DNA of 64,000 nt from the NCBI RefSeq assembly GCF_900104115.1, contig NZ_FNJM01000001.1, positions 515,374-579,373 on the forward strand. The letters run 5' to 3'. The notes under the pieces are model-generated. The model saw only the letters and a list, made by a program, of their open reading frames with translations, was not told the origin of the DNA and did no database searches. Made by a program: the position numbers and the translations under genes. This document shows positions 57,533 to 64,000 of the stretch, piece after piece (positions within the stretch are counted from its first letter, which is position 1; every line of letters starts with the position of its first letter). Source of the stretch: Clostridium gasigenes (GTDB taxonomy: Bacteria > Bacillota > Clostridia > Clostridiales > Clostridiaceae).

Positions 57533-57676
57533 TGTTAAGAGGAAACACAGCCGTTTCTCACCTTACGGCATTATGCTTAGTTAGGTAATTATTTTAAAAT
57601 GTAACTGAATTAATTTCAGTTAAATATAGAATAATGGGGACGGCGGAAGCTGTCCCCATTATGTTGTGTTTTTATT
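57533..57676 (+). promoter_or_regulatory. Leader of the infC operon, L20-type autoregulatory candidate
   Basis: The leader contains GCCG / CGGC pairing near 57552-57571 and a hairpin AATGGGGAC / GTCCCCATT (57633-57660) with an inner GC-GGAA-GC tip, followed by a T-containing stretch. In other Firmicutes the same place holds the L20 leader, where ribosomal protein L20 promotes early termination. Position and hairpin fit; L20 binding was not verified. Confidence 0.65.
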
Positions 57677-57701
57677 TAAAAAATTTATGGAGGTGGAACA
57701 T

Positions 57702-58214
57702 ATTAGTAAAAAATTTATTTGTAACGATGACATAAGAGAGAGAGAAATTAGAGTTATAGGTCATGATGGAAGCCAATTAGGAATAATGGCAACTAATGAT
57801 GCTCAAGAAATTGCAGATGAAAAAGACTGTGATTTGGTAATGATTTCTCCAACTGCTAAACCGCCAGTATGTAGAATAATGGATTTAGGTAAGCATATCT
57901 ATGAGCAAGCAAAGAAAGACAAAGACGCAAAGAAAAGTCAAAAAGTAGTTGTTCTTAAAGAAATCAGATGTAGTCTGAATATTGAAGAAAACGACATTAC
58001 TATTAAGGCTAAAAATGCTAGAAAATTCCTACTAGATGGGGATAAGGTTAAAATCACTGTTAGGTTCAAAGGTAGAGAAGCTACACTTGGCCATATGGGT
58101 AAAAAAATTCTTGAAAACTTCTTTGAAAAGTTAGAAGATATTTGCATAATTGAAAAATATCCAAGACAAGAAGGTAGAAACATGACAATGATTGTAGGCC
58201 CTAAAAAAGCATAA
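57702..58214 (+). CDS. infC: Translation initiation factor IF-3, AUU start
   Basis: Binds the 30S subunit and checks the start codon. The 170-residue protein has SKKFICNDDIREREIRVIG, DLVMISPTAKPPVCRIMD and VKITVRFKGREATLGHMGKK. The start is taken as ATT at 57702: GGAGGTGG (57689-57696) lies 5 bases upstream and ISKKF is exactly where IF-3 proteins begin. The frame extends upstream to 57666, but those codons overlap the ribosome site and terminator. AUU is the known discriminated start of infC in E. coli and B. subtilis, through which IF-3 limits its own synthesis. Confidence 0.95.
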   Translation: MSKKFICNDDIREREIRVIGHDGSQLGIMATNDAQEIADEKDCDLVMISPTAKPPVCRIMDLGKHIYEQAKKDKDAKKSQKVVVLKEIRCSLNIEENDITIKAKNARKFLLDGDKVKITVRFKGREATLGHMGKKILENFFEKLEDICIIEKYPRQEGRNMTMIVGPKKA

Positions 58215-58235
58215 TCTGAGAGGAGGATTATTATC

Positions 58236-58433
58236 ATGCCAAAAATGAAAACGCACAAAGGTGCAGCAAAAAGATTTAAGAAAACAGGTACAGGTAGACT
58301 TAAGAGAGCTAAAGCTTTCAAGAGCCATATCTTAACTAAGAAAAGTTCAAAGAGAAAGAGAAACTTAAGAAAATCTGCTTTAGTTTCAACAACTCAAGAA
58401 AAAACAATGAAGAAATTATTACCATATCTATAA
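58236..58433 (+). CDS. rpmI: Ribosomal protein bL35
   Basis: Large-subunit protein of 65 residues: [30 protein letters not shown], and [14 protein letters not shown], all standard for bL35. GAGAGGAGG precedes the ATG. It is 21 bases after infC in the invariant order infC-rpmI-rplT. Confidence 0.97.
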   Translation: MPKMKTHKGAAKRFKKTGTGRLKRAKAFKSHILTKKSSKRKRNLRKSALVSTTQEKTMKKLLPYL

Positions 58434-58463
58434 AATAGATATGTATATAGGAGGAATTGAAAC

Positions 58464-58823
58464 ATGGCAAGAGTTAAAAGAGCCGTCAACAGTCGTAAAA
58501 ACCATAAAAAGGTTTTAAAAGCTGCAAAAGGTTATTATGGTGGAAAAAGTAGACTATTCAAAACTGCTAACGAATCAGTAATTAGAGCTTTAAGAAACGC
58601 ATACGTGGGTAGAAGATTAAAGAAGAGAGATTTCAGAAGTTTATGGATAGTTAGAATAAATGCTGCTACAAGAATGAGCGGTATGTCATACTCAACATTT
58701 ATGAATGGAATGAAATTAGCTGGAATAGACATAAACAGAAAAATGTTAGCTGAAATAGCTATAAATGATCCAAAGGCATTTGCTGACTTAGTAGAAGTTG
58801 CAAAAAGCCAATTAAATAAGTAA
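58464..58823 (+). CDS. rplT: Ribosomal protein bL20
   Basis: Early-assembly large-subunit protein of 119 residues: [59 protein letters not shown]. Besides its structural role, bL20 often represses this operon by binding the leader. AGGAGG precedes the ATG. Confidence 0.97.
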   Translation: MARVKRAVNSRKNHKKVLKAAKGYYGGKSRLFKTANESVIRALRNAYVGRRLKKRDFRSLWIVRINAATRMSGMSYSTFMNGMKLAGIDINRKMLAEIAINDPKAFADLVEVAKSQLNK

Positions 58824-58829
58824 CATATT

Positions 58830-58857
58830 AAATGCGACTGTAAAGTCGCATTTTCTT
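58830..58857 (+). terminator. Terminator of infC-rpmI-rplT
   Basis: AAATGCGACT-GTAA-AGTCGCATTT followed by TCTTTTA, 7 bases after rplT. Confidence 0.85.
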
Positions 58858-58936
58858 TTATATTTTAATATAAGTCATTAAAATATATACTAGCATATTA
58901 GCTTGTTATTTTAAAAAAAATATGTAAAAAATCTAC

Positions 58937-58973
58937 AAATAGAACCCTTCACCATAAGTGCAGGGTTCTATTT
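58937..58973 (+). other. Second hairpin downstream of rplT
   Basis: AAATAGAACCCT / AGGGTTCTATTT, 12-bp perfect stem, 13-base loop, with no gene between it and the rplT terminator. It may be a backup terminator or the end of a small RNA. Confidence 0.45.
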
Positions 58974-59115
58974 ATATAATATGGAGAGAATGTAAAAAAA
59001 TGATATGAATTTATGAAAAATATCTTATACTTTTCATAATATAGTGTATAATAAATAAAGTAAGGAAATTTAAAAAATAACTAGAAAATATTAATAAGTC
59101 AGGAGATAGGATGAT

Positions 59116-59784
59116 ATGGCAAACAAACAATTTGTAATAATAGGATTAGGTAGATTTGGATTATCAGTTGCTAAAACTTTATATGCATTAGGTAATGACG
59201 TATTAGCAATAGATATGAATGAGGATTTAGTACAAGAAATTTCAGATAATGTAACACATGCTGTTCAAGTAGATGCAACTGATGAAAATGCATTAAGATC
59301 TCTTGGAATAAGAAATTTTGATGTTGCAATTGTAACTATAGGATCAAATATTCAGGCAAGTGTAATGGTTACATTATTAGTTAAAGAACTTGGTGTAAAA
59401 TATATAATTGCAAAGGGACATAGTGATTTGCATGCAAAGGTATTATATAAAATTGGAGCAGATAGAGTTGTATTACCGGAAAAGGACATGGGGGTAAGAG
59501 TTGCTCATAATCTTGTTTCAGAAAGTATTCTTGATTACATTGAGCTATCACCAGATTATAGTATAATGGAAATAAGAGCTTTAGATGAGTGGCAAGGTAA
59601 GAACTTAAATGAATTGAGACTTAGAAGCGAATATGGAATAAATGTAATGGCTATTAAAAAAGGTGAAGAAATTAACATATCTCCTTCAGCAGAAGATAAA
59701 GTTGAATCAGGTGATATAATTGTTGCCATTGGATCAGCAGAGGAACTTAGAAAGCTAGAAGGCATGATAGTTAAACTTAATTAA
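59116..59784 (+). CDS. TrkA/KtrA-type potassium channel regulator
   Basis: Cytosolic gating ring protein of 222 residues. The N-terminal RCK domain starts VIIGLGRFGLSVAKTL with the Rossmann GxGxxG loop, and the acidic residue of AIDMNEDLVQ ends strand 2. Then VDATDENALRSLG and the C-terminal RCK_C domain (IMEIRALDEWQGKNLNEL, IIVAIGSAEELRKLEG). Binds NAD(H)/ATP and opens a membrane K+ translocase (KtrB/TrkH). That subunit gene is not next to it, so it is encoded elsewhere. GGAGATAGG lies before the ATG. Confidence 0.94.
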   Translation: MANKQFVIIGLGRFGLSVAKTLYALGNDVLAIDMNEDLVQEISDNVTHAVQVDATDENALRSLGIRNFDVAIVTIGSNIQASVMVTLLVKELGVKYIIAKGHSDLHAKVLYKIGADRVVLPEKDMGVRVAHNLVSESILDYIELSPDYSIMEIRALDEWQGKNLNELRLRSEYGINVMAIKKGEEINISPSAEDKVESGDIIVAIGSAEELRKLEGMIVKLN

Positions 59785-59798
59785 TGAGGTATAAGACT

Positions 59799-60584
59799 TT
59801 GATAAATATAGAAAGTAAAGATAACAATTTATTTAAGGAAACTAAAAAGTTAAAAGAAAGAAGAAATAGGACAAAAGAAGGTAAATATATAATTGAAGGC
59901 TTTAGACTTATTCAAGAAGCTTTTAAAGCTAATATGGAAATAGAATATCTTATAATTAACGAAGGATGCGAAGAAAAGTTAAATGAATACTTAGATAGGT
60001 ATATTGATACTAGTAATATTTATATAATTAAAAATAATTTATTTGCTATGTTAACATCAACAGAAACACCTCAAGGGGCTATTGCTGTTGTGAAAGATAA
60101 AAAGGTGCAAAAGAACATAAAAGGAGAATTTTTTCTTTTATGTGATAAGGTTCAGGATCCTGGAAACTTAGGGACTATAATTAGAACGGCTCATGCAGCA
60201 GGAGTAGATGGAATTATTTTAACTAAAGGAACAGTAGATATATATAACGATAAAGTTATAAGGTCAACTATGGGGTCATTGTTTTATGTACCTATAATAC
60301 AAGATGATGAGAATCTATCTTTTATAAAGAAATTAAAAGAGGAAGGGTTTAGTCTAGTTGCTACATCACTTCAGGAATCTAAAGATTTTTTTGAAGCGGA
60401 TTTAAAGGGGAAAATAATATTATCAGTTGGGAACGAAGGTAATGGTATTAGTGAAGAAGTATTTTCGCTAGCAGATAAAAAGGTTAAAATACCAATGCCG
60501 GGTGGTGCGGAATCATTAAATGTGGCAATTGCAACATCTATAATATTATTTGAAAAAGTAAGACAAAATTTATCAAAGGTATAA
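59799..60584 (+). CDS. SpoU/TrmH-type RNA 2'-O-methyltransferase
   Basis: About 261 residues, methylates a ribose in rRNA or tRNA with S-adenosylmethionine. An N-terminal substrate-binding domain (NLFKETKKLKERRNRTKEGK) precedes the SPOUT knot: DKVQDPGNLGTIIRTAHAAG (motif 1), ILSVGNEGNGISEEV (motif 2) and VKIPMPGGAESLNVAIATSI (motif 3). The start is taken as TTG 59799, since GAGGT lies 8 bases ahead and the usual family opening 'INIESKDN' begins there; an ATG at 59784 that overlaps the previous stop has no ribosome site. Target site unknown. Confidence 0.92.
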   Translation: MINIESKDNNLFKETKKLKERRNRTKEGKYIIEGFRLIQEAFKANMEIEYLIINEGCEEKLNEYLDRYIDTSNIYIIKNNLFAMLTSTETPQGAIAVVKDKKVQKNIKGEFFLLCDKVQDPGNLGTIIRTAHAAGVDGIILTKGTVDIYNDKVIRSTMGSLFYVPIIQDDENLSFIKKLKEEGFSLVATSLQESKDFFEADLKGKIILSVGNEGNGISEEVFSLADKKVKIPMPGGAESLNVAIATSIILFEKVRQNLSKV

Positions 60585-60689
60585 AAATTAAAATTGGTAT
60601 TGAAATTAACTACCTTTGTTTGTATAATAAGTTATAAGGTAGCTATAACTTATTACATAAATCAGTATTTATTATTTAGTTTCAGCTAC

Positions 60690-60945
60690 CTAAAAGAATA
60701 TTAAAAGACTGTGAATGAGAGAGTAGATATAAGGAATTTTTCAGGGATAAGAGGCCTAAGACTGAAAGCCACTTAAAATGAACTATATTGAAGTTCACTC
60801 AGGAGTCCTAGCTTTGAAGTAATAGTAGTAGCTAGCGGTTTTACCGTTATTTAAATCAAGTTGGGTTTCTAAATTTAATTTAGAACCAATTAGGGTGGTA
60901 ACGCGGATACTCCGTCCCTTTTTATAGGGATAGGGGTTTTTTTAT
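60690..60945 (+). promoter_or_regulatory. Phenylalanine T-box leader of pheS-pheT
   Basis: Contains AGAGAGTAG near the stem I start, the specifier region GAAGTTCAC with codon UUC at 60794-60796, the T-box core AGGGTGGTAACGCG (60892-60905), and a terminator with TCCGTCCC against AGGGATAGGG, followed by T residues (to about 60945). It senses uncharged tRNA-Phe. Just before it, AGGTAGCT / AGCTACCT (60637-60644 and 60684-60691) may terminate the methyltransferase transcript. No protein-coding frame is seen in 60585-60996. Confidence 0.9.
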
Positions 60946-60996
60946 GTAAAAAAGATTAATAATATTCAAAAGTGAATAATTAAGGAGGGAATAAAA

Positions 60997-62016
60997 ATGC
61001 AACAAAAACTAATAGATATTAAGGAATCTGCATTTAAGGAATTAGAAGTAGTTTTAGAAGGTACTATACTTGAAGAAATAAGAGTTAAGTATTTAGGTAA
61101 AAAGGGAGAGCTAACTACAATTTTAAGAGGTATGGGGGCGTTATCTGCTGAAGAAAGACCTTTAGTTGGAAAGTTAGTTAACGTAGTAAAAAAAGATGTT
61201 GAGGACAAAATTGAATCAATATCTAAAGAAATCAAAGAAACAGAAAAAAATGCTAAATTATCTTCAGAGGTAATTGATATATCAATGCCTGGTAAGAAAA
61301 ATATTATAGGTAAAAGACATCCCCTAGATTTAACATTAGCTAGTATGAAGGAAATATTCGTTTCAATGGGATTCACAATAGAAGAGGGACCAGAAGTTGA
61401 ACTTGATCATTATAACTTTGAAGCTTTAAATATTCCAAAGGATCATCCGGCTAGAAGTGAACAAGATACTTTCTACATAAATGAAAATTTAGTGTTAAGA
61501 ACACAAACATCACCAGTTCAAATAAGAGTTATGGAAGAACAAAAACCTCCGATAAAAATGATAGCTCCTGGAAAAGTTTATAGATCAGATGCTGTAGATG
61601 CAACGCATTCACCTATATTCTATCAAATGGAAGGGTTAGTTATAGATAAGGGTGTAACATTTGCAGATCTTAAGGGAACTTTAGAATTATTTGCAAAGAA
61701 AATGTTTGGAGATAAGGTTAAAACTAAGTTTAGACCACATCACTTTCCGTTTACAGAACCGTCAGCAGAAATGGATGCGACTTGCTTTGTTTGCGAAGGC
61801 AGCGGATGTAAGGTATGCAAGGGTAGTGGATGGATAGAACTACTGGGGTGTGGAATGGTTCATCCACAAGTTTTAAGAAACTGTGGAATAGATCCAGAAG
61901 AATATAGCGGATTTGCTTTTGGGTTTGGTGTTGATAGAATGGTTATGCTTAAATATGGTATAGATGATATAAGATTATTATATGAAAGTGATATGAGATT
62001 CTTAAATCAATTTTAA
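60997..62016 (+). CDS. pheS: Phenylalanyl-tRNA synthetase alpha chain
   Basis: Catalytic subunit of the (alpha-beta)2 class II synthetase, 339 residues. An N-terminal coiled coil (to about residue 85) binds t[23 protein letters not shown] and [19 protein letters not shown] (motif 2) and the C-terminal [18 protein letters not shown] (motif 3) form the active site. A cysteine pair set, [16 protein letters not shown] near 262-277, is common in Firmicutes PheS. AAGGAGGG precedes the ATG. The gene follows the T-box and is co-transcribed with pheT. Confidence 0.97.
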   Translation: MQQKLIDIKESAFKELEVVLEGTILEEIRVKYLGKKGELTTILRGMGALSAEERPLVGKLVNVVKKDVEDKIESISKEIKETEKNAKLSSEVIDISMPGKKNIIGKRHPLDLTLASMKEIFVSMGFTIEEGPEVELDHYNFEALNIPKDHPARSEQDTFYINENLVLRTQTSPVQIRVMEEQKPPIKMIAPGKVYRSDAVDATHSPIFYQMEGLVIDKGVTFADLKGTLELFAKKMFGDKVKTKFRPHHFPFTEPSAEMDATCFVCEGSGCKVCKGSGWIELLGCGMVHPQVLRNCGIDPEEYSGFAFGFGVDRMVMLKYGIDDIRLLYESDMRFLNQF

Positions 62017-62107
62017 AGTGAATTATGATTTTTAAAATTGAGAGAAATAATTTATACAACTAAATTCTTAGATTCAAATTCTCACTTAATAGTAGGAGGT
62101 AATATAT

Positions 62108-64000
62108 ATGAAGGTGCCATTTAATTGGTTAAAAGATTATGTTGAAGTAAATATAGATGCAAAGGAACTTGGGGATAAATTAACATTATCAGGTTCTGCA
62201 GTTGAGGAGGTTATAATACAAGGAGATATAATTAAAAATATAGTTACAGGTAAAATTGTAGAAATAACTAAGCATCCAGATGCTGAAAAGTTAAATGTAT
62301 GTCAAGTTAATATAGGAGCAGAAGAACTAATACAAATTGTAACAGCTGCAACTAATATGAAGGAGCAAGATATTGTGCCAGTAGCACTTCATAAATCAAT
62401 ACTTGCAGATGGAACAGAAATTAAAAAGGGTAAATTAAGAGGTGTAGTTTCAAATGGTATGTTCTGTTCTGAAGAAGAACTAGGAATAGCTGGAGAAGAA
62501 GAAATTCATGGCTTAATGATATTAGATACTAATGCTCCACTTGGAGTTTGTATGAAAGAATATTTAAATTTAAATAAGGCAATATTAGATTTTGAAATAA
62601 CATCTAATAGACCAGATTGTTTAAGCATTGTTGGTATGGCAAGAGAAACAGCAGCAACAATAAGAACAACTTATAAAATGCCAAACTTCAAATATGAGGC
62701 TAAAAATTGTGCTAACATTAATGATGAGTTAAAAGTTGAAGTTAGAGATGATTTATGTAGAAGATATATGGCAAGAGGAGTTAAGAACGTTAAAATAGAA
62801 CCATCACCAAGTTGGATGCAAGAAAGGCTTTTAGAAGCTGGTGTAAGGCCAATAAATAATATGGTTGATATAACTAACTTTGTAATGCTTGAACTTGGGG
62901 AACCAATGCATGCATTTGATACTAGAGAAATACAAACTGGAACAATAGTTGTAGAAAGAGCGAAAGACTCTGAAAAATTTACAACTTTAGATGAAATTGA
63001 AAGAACTTTAGATTCAAATGTCCTTTGTATTAAAGATTCTGAAACAATTATTGGCTTAGCGGGAATTATGGGTGGATTAAATTCACAAATAAAAGAAGAT
63101 ACAACTAGTGTTGTTTTTGAATGTGCAAACTTTGAAGGAACAAACATAAGAGTTAATTCAAAAAAATTAAATCTTAGAAGTGAAAGTTCATCAAGATTTG
63201 AAAAAGATATAGATCCAAACCTAGCTGCACTTGCAATAGATAGAGCTTGTGCTTTAGTTTGCGAGTTAAACTGCGGAGAAATCATGGAAGGAACAATTGA
63301 TGTTTACAACCATAAAAAAGAAGAAAGCAAGTTAACAGTAAGTAGCACTTGGATAAATACATTCCTTGGCACAAAGATCTCTAAGGAAGAAATGAAGAAA
63401 TATTTAGATTCATTAGATTTAAAAACAGAAATTAATGGAGACCTGTTAGAAGTAATAGCTCCTACTTTCAGAATTGATATATCTATAAAAGAAGATATAG
63501 CAGAAGAGGTAGCAAGAATATATGGATACGATAATATTCCAGCTACAATATTTAAGGTTTCAACTGAAAGAGAACCAAAATATAGAAATGAATTATTAAG
63601 TGAAAATGTTATAGCGTCAATGATTGCTAGTGGCGTTAGCCAATCAATTAGTTATTCATTTATATCACCTAAGGTATTTGATAAAGTTAAGTTATCAGTA
63701 GATAGTGAGCTCCGAAATGCAGTTAAAATAAAGAACCCACTTGGAGAAGATTACTCAATAATGAGAACAACAACACTTCATTCAATAATGGAATGCTTAG
63801 GTAGAAATTATTCAAGAAGTAATGATATTGTACGATTATTTGAAGTTGGTAAAGTATATATACCAAATGAAGATCAAAATAAATTGCCTACAGAAAAGAA
63901 TATTTTAACTATAGGTATATATGGTGATTGTGATTATCTAGACTTAAAGGGAATAGTTGAAAATGTAATAGCTGGACTTGGTATAACTAAGAGCAGTTAT
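62108..64000 (+). CDS. pheT: Phenylalanyl-tRNA synthetase beta chain, truncated by window end
   Basis: The window holds the first 631 codons; no stop is reached. Family length is near 790 residues. The sequence begins [14 protein letters not shown], then the tRNA-binding (EMAP-like) domain with [20 protein letters not shown] near residue 50. Next come B3/B4 domain elements ([39 protein letters not shown]) that edit mis-charged Tyr, and B5 with [23 protein letters not shown] precedes the ATG. It is 91 bases after pheS. Confidence 0.97.
   Translation, partial: MKVPFNWLKDYVEVNIDAKELGDKLTLSGSAVEEVIIQGDIIKNIVTGKIVEITKHPDAEKLNVCQVNIGAEELIQIVTAATNMKEQDIVPVALHKSILADGTEIKKGKLRGVVSNGMFCSEEELGIAGEEEIHGLMILDTNAPLGVCMKEYLNLNKAILDFEITSNRPDCLSIVGMARETAATIRTTYKMPNFKYEAKNCANINDELKVEVRDDLCRRYMARGVKNVKIEPSPSWMQERLLEAGVRPINNMVDITNFVMLELGEPMHAFDTREIQTGTIVVERAKDSEKFTTLDEIERTLDSNVLCIKDSETIIGLAGIMGGLNSQIKEDTTSVVFECANFEGTNIRVNSKKLNLRSESSSRFEKDIDPNLAALAIDRACALVCELNCGEIMEGTIDVYNHKKEESKLTVSSTWINTFLGTKISKEEMKKYLDSLDLKTEINGDLLEVIAPTFRIDISIKEDIAEEVARIYGYDNIPATIFKVSTEREPKYRNELLSENVIASMIASGVSQSISYSFISPKVFDKVKLSVDSELRNAVKIKNPLGEDYSIMRTTTLHSIMECLGRNYSRSNDIVRLFEVGKVYIPNEDQNKLPTEKNILTIGIYGDCDYLDLKGIVENVIAGLGITKSSY

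Noticed and set aside
62671-63285. 204-codon reading frame on the minus strand
   Set aside because: It lies wholly inside pheT, which is an intact conserved gene, and has no recognisable motif.

Overview
The window is AT-rich, dense with genes, and reads as chromosome of a Clostridium sensu stricto species. The evidence is the gene content and order: a pyrB-pyrI-pyrC-pyrF-pyrK-pyrD-pyrE operon, sufCBDSU, a spore protein of the YunB type, T-box leaders for Trp and Phe, frequent GTG/TTG starts with strong GGAGG ribosome sites, and simple hairpin terminators. The species cannot be named from this sequence alone. No rRNA, tRNA, prophage, insertion sequence or CRISPR array was seen.

Layout. 1-3.6 kb: a partial gene, uppP (cell-wall lipid carrier recycling), an ATP-type phosphofructokinase, and a beta-lactamase-fold protein whose catalytic serine is replaced by glycine. 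3.65-9.93 kb: the UMP biosynthesis operon behind a good promoter and an attenuator-like leader. 10-19.3 kb: a chemoreceptor followed by a 158-nt giant hairpin, a PepSY-like membrane protein, an alanine/sodium symporter, a class A penicillin-binding protein with an Ig-like tail, yunB and hpt. 19.4-28.5 kb: hflX with an extra JAMM-like N-terminal domain, a cysteine-less HMA-like protein, a nucleotidyltransferase, a MocR regulator, an IMPACT/YigZ protein, yebC, a second chemoreceptor and a polysaccharide deacetylase. 28.75-33.7 kb: sufCBDSU with an IscR-like operator candidate. 33.9-46.3 kb: one long module of eight envelope genes combining an ABC exporter with a MoxR ATPase, a DUF58 protein and von Willebrand A proteins. 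46.3-52 kb: accessory genes, including a DUF1874 protein with all known catalytic residues of AcrIII-1/Crn2 ring nucleases, a duplicated-domain lipoprotein, a diverged second-type bS21, a HemG-like flavodoxin and a truncated QueG-like protein. 52.1-53.9 kb: an orphan trpB behind a Trp T-box with two antiterminator/terminator modules. 53.9-64 kb: iron alcohol dehydrogenase, YbjQ with a small membrane protein, an amino-acid permease, infC-rpmI-rplT (infC starts at AUU), a TrkA-type K+ regulator, an rRNA methyltransferase, and pheS-pheT behind a Phe T-box; pheT runs off the end.

The points most worth following are the ring-nuclease homologue (47.2 kb), the MoxR/vWA/ABC module, the JAMM motif in HflX, the catalytically altered beta-lactamase-fold and HMA proteins, the half-duplicated T-box, the 158-nt hairpin, and a short intergenic repeat (consensus near ACTAGTTATTTTTTNAAA) found at about 14 places.
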